Positions 7,460-10,413 of a DNA stretch of 10,413 nt are shown piece by piece. Position numbers and translations under genes: made by a program. The stretch is taken from NCBI RefSeq assembly GCF_000003605.2, contig NW_003156157.1, forward strand, positions 1-10,413, read 5' to 3'. The notes under the pieces are model-generated. The model ran no database searches. It was not told where the DNA came from and saw nothing but the letters and a program-made list of their open reading frames with translations. How positions within the stretch are numbered: the first letter of the stretch is position 1; each line of letters opens with the position of its first letter. This DNA is from Saccoglossus kowalevskii. Lineage: Eukaryota > Hemichordata > Enteropneusta > Harrimaniidae.

Positions 7460-10238
7460 CTATAAAAAATTAAATAAAATAAAGTTAAACTTGTCATGAG
7501 ACACGTGGTTGATTGACAGTGATTGATAAGATTTCCATATTTGTAGATAAACATCAAAAAAAATGTTTGAGTTATTGTAACCACACAACGAAGAAAAGTT
7601 TTACTGAAATTCAACAAATATCTTTAAAAACCTGCATCTATAATATGCAGACTAAATAAAAATCAAAGAATGTTCAGAAAGAACGTGTGTGTGTGTACTA
7701 AGGGTATTAGAAGCTTTAAGTACAAATAAGAAATACTGTATTTACTATATTAGAAGCACATTATGTTTATTGCATACAAAATCTTTGTGTCTTATTTTTT
7801 CCACTAATTTTTCCTCGTCGCAGATGCATGTGCATATTAATGAGGTAGACATGTGGTATGTTAGTCATATATCTGCATGTCATCTGCAGCAGTGCTTCAT
7901 GCATTACACTTATTTACTACTATTTACAAATTTGGCAATCACTAAGCTATGTATCAAGTTTAATTAATATCTGCTAAGAGAAATTAGGTAATTAATATGC
8001 ACAAATTAAGGTATCTGCATGTGTGTAAGTTAATACCAATGATTTTCAAAACTTTTCAAAATTTGCTATGCATTTTGAAAAGTATGGCCACTCTAAGTTA
8101 AACAATGCATGCAAATAAACAAGTGAAGGTTTAAGAACAACGTTTAGAATCCATAAAAAAAATGAACGTAGGCTTTACCTGATAATTCAGGACAGTGATA
8201 TAGTATATTAGGAATACCACATGGTACATGAAGCTCCTTCTGATGCCTGATAGGATGATTGTTCCACTGTGTTATCACTTGATCTAATTCTATTTGGACT
8301 ATTTCTAAATAGCAATGGCGAATTAGACACCTAAAAACAAGACAAGACAATGCAATGCGAATTTCCCAGTTCGAAGTTAAACATCAATCTACACAATAGA
8401 CTGCTAAAGAATCAGCCTAATGGATAGAAGACTTCTGATGTCTATCTTCCTAAAAAAATGACAATGTACTGTGTCATTAGCTAATTGTTTTGGATAATTT
8501 TGACACAATGTTCTTGACATATCACAAAAAGGTAGTTTATAAGGCCGTTGTCATAGCAATGAATATTGAGAACCATACAAAGTTTTAGAACAAGCCATGC
8601 TTTGTGTTATTTACACCATAATACAATATCATTTCCTTGACACATATTCAAACTGGGACACTTGTTTAACACAACTACAGGTTGAAAATTATGGTAATCA
8701 AACTATATTTACTTGTGTAAATGATTTCTAGAAGAAAACAACCTTTCTTCAACCATTGATGCAAAATATTGACGCCACCATTCAGTCCAAGAGCGCAAAA
8801 GGAATGACCAAAAACATTCTATTCTCTAAATGAATAAATGAAGATAAACTAATTAAATAAATCAGCAACAAATTGATTTAAAATCACAAATGTTGATTGA
8901 ATGTATGGTGCAAATATATCAATAAATAATAATAGCCAATGACAACTATGTAGAGTCCTATTATTTTCTATGGTGATTATACCAACTTTAATTTAAAATT
9001 ATTTATTACCTGATTCGCAAAAAAGGTCTGCTCTGCTCTGATTTGCAAAGGACATCCTGTTCACAAATGTCACAGTAATTACATAGTGGCAATAATCTGT
9101 TTCAAATGTAGTCTCTAACATTGATAAAGTGATATAGAATCAAATCTATAAGGTCAACACACAATACTGTAATGTATAGCGCATTAAAACACCATTTTAT
9201 GGCGTCATTGCCTCGGACATGGGGGGGGGGTATTCACTTAAATATAGGCTTGAATAAATCTTGTAAATTTTTGAGGTTATCCCTCCTCCTTGCCCTATTT
9301 ATTAAAACTATAACAATCTCTACCGAACCACAATTGATGAGAAGGGCAAGCCACGCTCATTAACCCTTATAAAATCAAAATTTACTCTTTGGGAGGTCAT
9401 TATGTTCTTTGTTTAAATAAATTTACTTGTGAATACAGATTTACATTATCCTGTAATAATGGACAGCTACAACATCATAAAAACCTCAAATTCAAATAGT
9501 GGGGATTTAATAACATGCAATAATGAGCAGAATGTTGTCTTAATATAAAACATGTACCTTTCATTTCATCCACACAGTTGAGGTAGTAATAGGCAATAAC
9601 GCTAGGGTCACTGTTTGTGCTGGCTGCCTTCACCCATAAAATTTTTCTTGAATATCTGAAATTGACAAGATATTTTATTTTACTCAAAATATGCAATACA
9701 TTATAAAAAAGGCATGATACACACGATATGTGCACATATCTGTTTGAGAATTGTTAACAAAAACTTACCCATCTATACATCCACTTATACATATGCTATA
9801 TGGCTTCAGCTTGTCATAGCTATAACAAAGGATAACTACATTAGATAGTATAATGTCATGTAATATATTGTAGTCTTTCTCATGTACTATAAGAACCATA
9901 ATCTTAGAGTCATCCTAGCCAACTGTCCCTCTCTATTATATAAACTCAGTATCAATTTAGCTAGAACATATGAAGTAACACTCACCCATCCATATGCCAT
10001 GTTTGATTTGGGCCCTGAAAATGAAAAAAGTATGTTAATGACACCAATATTTCAAAGTCATGTTCAGGTACATCATACAAAATTGTTTCTACAGTTCAAA
10101 TGTCAAGTATACATGTCTAATTTCACAGAAAGTTATACAATTACCACACTATGATACAATCCTCTTTTGAATCGTTTCTTTGACCTCATCTCAACACCTT
10201 CTGGGTCCAGAGCACGCATTAATTTTGCAATAGTTTGT
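7257..10238 (-). CDS. Integrase-core (rve/DDE-like) protein gene, 3' part, eight exons
   Basis: The exons, in transcript order on the - strand, are 10238-10145, 10014-9986, 9819-9769, 9655-9558, 9056-9010, 8825-8713, 8330-8179 and 7459-7257. All seven introns are GT-AG and all joins are in phase, giving about 261 open codons and a TGA stop. The order of motifs is ALDPEGVEMR, GPNQTWHMDGYDKLKPYS, ISGCIDGYSRKILWVKA, NSDPSVIAYYYLNCV, CPLQIRAE, FFANQRIECFWSFLLRSW, VITQWNNHPIR and GIPNILYHCPELSG. This matches the multicopy 'integrase core domain' proteins of fish and molluscs, relatives of retroviral and IS3-type DDE recombinases. Asp of WHMDG (about residue 40) and Glu of NQRIE (about 109) are candidate catalytic residues. 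The family's central Asp-x-Gly-Thr-Glu-Asn motif is absent, so strand-transfer activity is doubtful. The 5' end lies right of the window. Confidence 0.85.
7460..8178 (-). other. Intron of the integrase-like gene with small inverted repeats
   Basis: This 719-bp intron contains a perfect 12-bp-stem hairpin at 8051-8083. It also has a 12-bp inverted pair, GTGCATATTAAT (7830-7841) with ATTAATATGCAC (7991-8002). A short GT run lies near 7686. No coding sequence is supported. Confidence 0.65.
8051..8083. repeat. Perfect 12-bp-stem hairpin
   Basis: ACTTTTCAAAAT (8051-8062) and ATTTTGAAAAGT (8072-8083) are exact inverted copies around a 9-base loop, TTGCTATGC. The hairpin lies deep inside an intron. 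Its AT-rich stem and lack of a following T-run argue against a Pol III terminator. It may be a relic of a palindromic repeat. Confidence 0.7.
8179..8330 (-). CDS. Integrase-like gene, exon: post-catalytic core (QWNNHPIR)
   Basis: The acceptor is TTGTTTTTAG|G and the donor is TCAG|GTAAAG (GT at 8178-8177). The exon encodes CLIRHCYLEIVQIELDQVIT, QWNNHPIRHQKELHVPCGIP and NILYHCPELS. The W-N-x-H-x-I-R and G-x-P-x-x-L-Y-x-x-P-E-L elements are hallmarks of the region just after the catalytic core in this family. Split codons at both ends (Lys, Gly) fit the neighbours. Confidence 0.87.
8331..8712 (-). other. Intron of the integrase-like gene (no further feature)
   Basis: This is 382 bp of AT-rich sequence without recognisable repeats or open frames of interest. 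The splice signals are donor CACAA|GTAAAT and acceptor TTTTTAG. Confidence 0.65.
8713..8825 (-). CDS. Integrase-like gene, exon with catalytic Glu (RIECFWSF)
   Basis: The acceptor is ATTCATTTAG and the donor is CACAA|GTAAAT (GT at 8712-8711). The exon encodes RIECFWSFLLRSWTEWWRQY, then FASMVEERLFSSRNHLH. Together with the previous exon it forms ANQ|RIECFWSF. The Glu matches the third residue of the DDE triad in related integrases, and W-S-F-L-x-R followed by W-W is characteristic. The final AA plus the G of the next exon gives Lys. Confidence 0.87.
9010..9056 (-). CDS. Integrase-like gene, 47-nt exon lacking the DxGTEN segment
   Basis: The acceptor is GTGAACAG and the donor is AATCAG|GTAATA. 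Fifteen codons, CPLQIRAEQTFFANQ, plus a leading GA complete a Gly from the previous exon. In relatives, I expect a sequence of the type (G)xPxxxRxDxGTEN, roughly 35-45 further residues, and then xxNQRIE. Here RAE (aligned with R-x-D) runs almost directly into QTFFANQ. A CAGAGCAGAGCAG micro-repeat sits where the segment is missing, consistent with an in-frame deletion. The splice sites and phase fit, so the exon itself is well supported. Confidence 0.75.
9057..9557 (-). other. Intron of the integrase-like gene with G10 tract and small inverted repeat
   Basis: This 501-bp intron has a run of ten G at 9221-9230. It also has an inverted pair, CTTGCCCT (9289-9296) with AGGGCAAG (9343-9350), in slightly more GC-rich sequence that looks inserted. 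I searched its - strand for a GTEN-type codon pattern that could supply the missing catalytic segment and found none. Confidence 0.6.
9558..9655 (-). CDS. Integrase-like gene, exon: core beta strand and helix
   Basis: The acceptor is AATTTCAG and the donor is GAAAG|GTACAT. The exon encodes YSRKILWVKAASTNSDPSVI, then AYYYLNCVDEMK. IDG|YSRKILW resembles the I-D-x-x-S-R-x-I strand of rve-fold recombinases, and the N-x-D-P-x-x-x-A-x-Y-Y helix is typical of this family. The split Gly codons at both ends join correctly. Confidence 0.87.
9769..9819 (-). CDS. Integrase-like gene, 51-nt exon (YDKLKPYSICISGCID)
   Basis: The acceptor is TTTGTTATAG and the donor is GATGG|GTAAGT. Sixteen codons plus split bases encode the YDKLKP motif and ISGCID. 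These follow the first catalytic Asp directly in this family. The donor is a near-consensus GTAAGT. Confidence 0.85.
9986..10014 (-). CDS. Integrase-like gene, 29-nt microexon with first catalytic Asp
   Basis: The acceptor is CATTTTCAG and the donor is GATGG|GTGAGT. It encodes only GPNQTWHMD plus two bases of Gly. W-H-x-D-G followed by YDKLKP is the family's most conserved block, and the Asp is the likely first DDE residue. Its small size would hide it from most gene finders. The exact phase fit on both sides is strong support. Confidence 0.85.
10145..10238 (-). CDS. Integrase-like gene, first visible exon (pre-core region)
   Basis: The acceptor is AAACTCTGTAG (AG at 10240-10239) and the donor is AGTGTG|GTAATT. 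The 31 codons encode QTIAKLMRALDPEGVEMRSK, then KRFKRGLYHSV. The L-D-P-E-G-V-x-x-R pattern and the basic stretch immediately before GPNQTWH match the pre-core region of this family, which often resembles a DNA-binding helix-turn-helix linker. The leading A completes a codon from an exon outside the window. Confidence 0.82.
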
Positions 10239-10333
10239 CTACAGAGTTTAGGGAAACACAGTATCATTATGTATATATGAAACGCCAATGCTGCCTTATA
10301 TTGCTGTCTAATTATATATTACAAACACAAAGT

Positions 10334-10413
10334 ATGTAGTATAATGATGTTAGCATGTAGTATAATGATGTTAGCATGTAGTATAATGATGTTAGCATAC
10401 AATATAATGATGT
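10334..10413. repeat. 21-bp minisatellite
   Basis: Units beginning ATGTAGTATAATGATGTTAGC start at 10334, 10355 and 10376. A diverged unit (ATACAATATAATGATGT) starts at 10397 and is cut by the window edge. The first three units are identical. It lies in the intron upstream of the first visible integrase exon. Confidence 0.88.

Noticed and set aside
7689-7967. + strand open frame of 92 codons
   Set aside because: It lies inside an intron of the - strand gene and has low-complexity AT-rich composition with no family resemblance.
9172-9363. + strand open frame over the G10 tract
   Set aside because: It is intronic, and the frame depends on the homopolymer. Nothing is recognisable in it.
9882-10154. 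+ strand open frame of 90 codons
   Set aside because: It is antisense to the integrase microexon and its introns. The - strand carries the recognised motifs.

Overview
This is eukaryotic genomic DNA: AT-rich, with coding sequence cut into short exons by GT-AG introns, and crowded with satellite-like and hairpin-forming repeats. The two gene families present, together with the intronic GTCCGTCCGT-rich and ATGGCCGACTGGCAGCCATC-type repeats, suggest a marine invertebrate, most likely a bivalve or other mollusc. This attribution rests on general familiarity and was not searched.

Two partial multi-exon genes lie tail to tail. On the + strand, positions 556-5785 carry the 3' part of a HECT-type E3 ubiquitin ligase gene of the G2E3-like class. 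Six exons join in phase into an acidic linker, the HECT N-lobe and the HECT C-lobe with the catalytic Cys, ending in TAA. Exon 5 contains an apparent one-base insertion in a GGGGAAAAA run. Read literally, this stops translation before the catalytic C-lobe. The 5' end of the gene lies left of the window. On the - strand, positions 10238 down to 7257 carry the 3' part of a gene for an integrase-core (rve/DDE-like) protein. Eight small exons join in phase into about 261 open codons. The first catalytic Asp region (WHMDGYDKLKP) and the final Glu region (NQRIE) are present. The middle segment, which should hold the Asp-x-Gly-Thr-Glu-Asn motif, is missing in frame.

Region by region: 1-555 is upstream intron. 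HECT intron 1 (673-2504) is mostly a nested repeat array of about 180-bp headers followed by varying numbers of about 140-bp monomers. HECT intron 2 (2709-3659) holds a diverged copy of the same family. HECT intron 4 (4495-5164) holds further repeat relics, including an end module shared with intron 1. The 1.47-kb spacer between the genes (5786-7256) contains three clear fold-back elements and one weaker one, each resembling a short MITE. The integrase introns carry a perfect 12-bp-stem hairpin, a G10 tract and small inverted repeats. The window ends in a 21-bp minisatellite.

The two genes share no promoter in the window. The most interesting reading is that a HECT ligase and a transposase-like integrase form one large mobile element or its remains. 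The sequence is compatible with this but does not prove it, because no element termini are visible.
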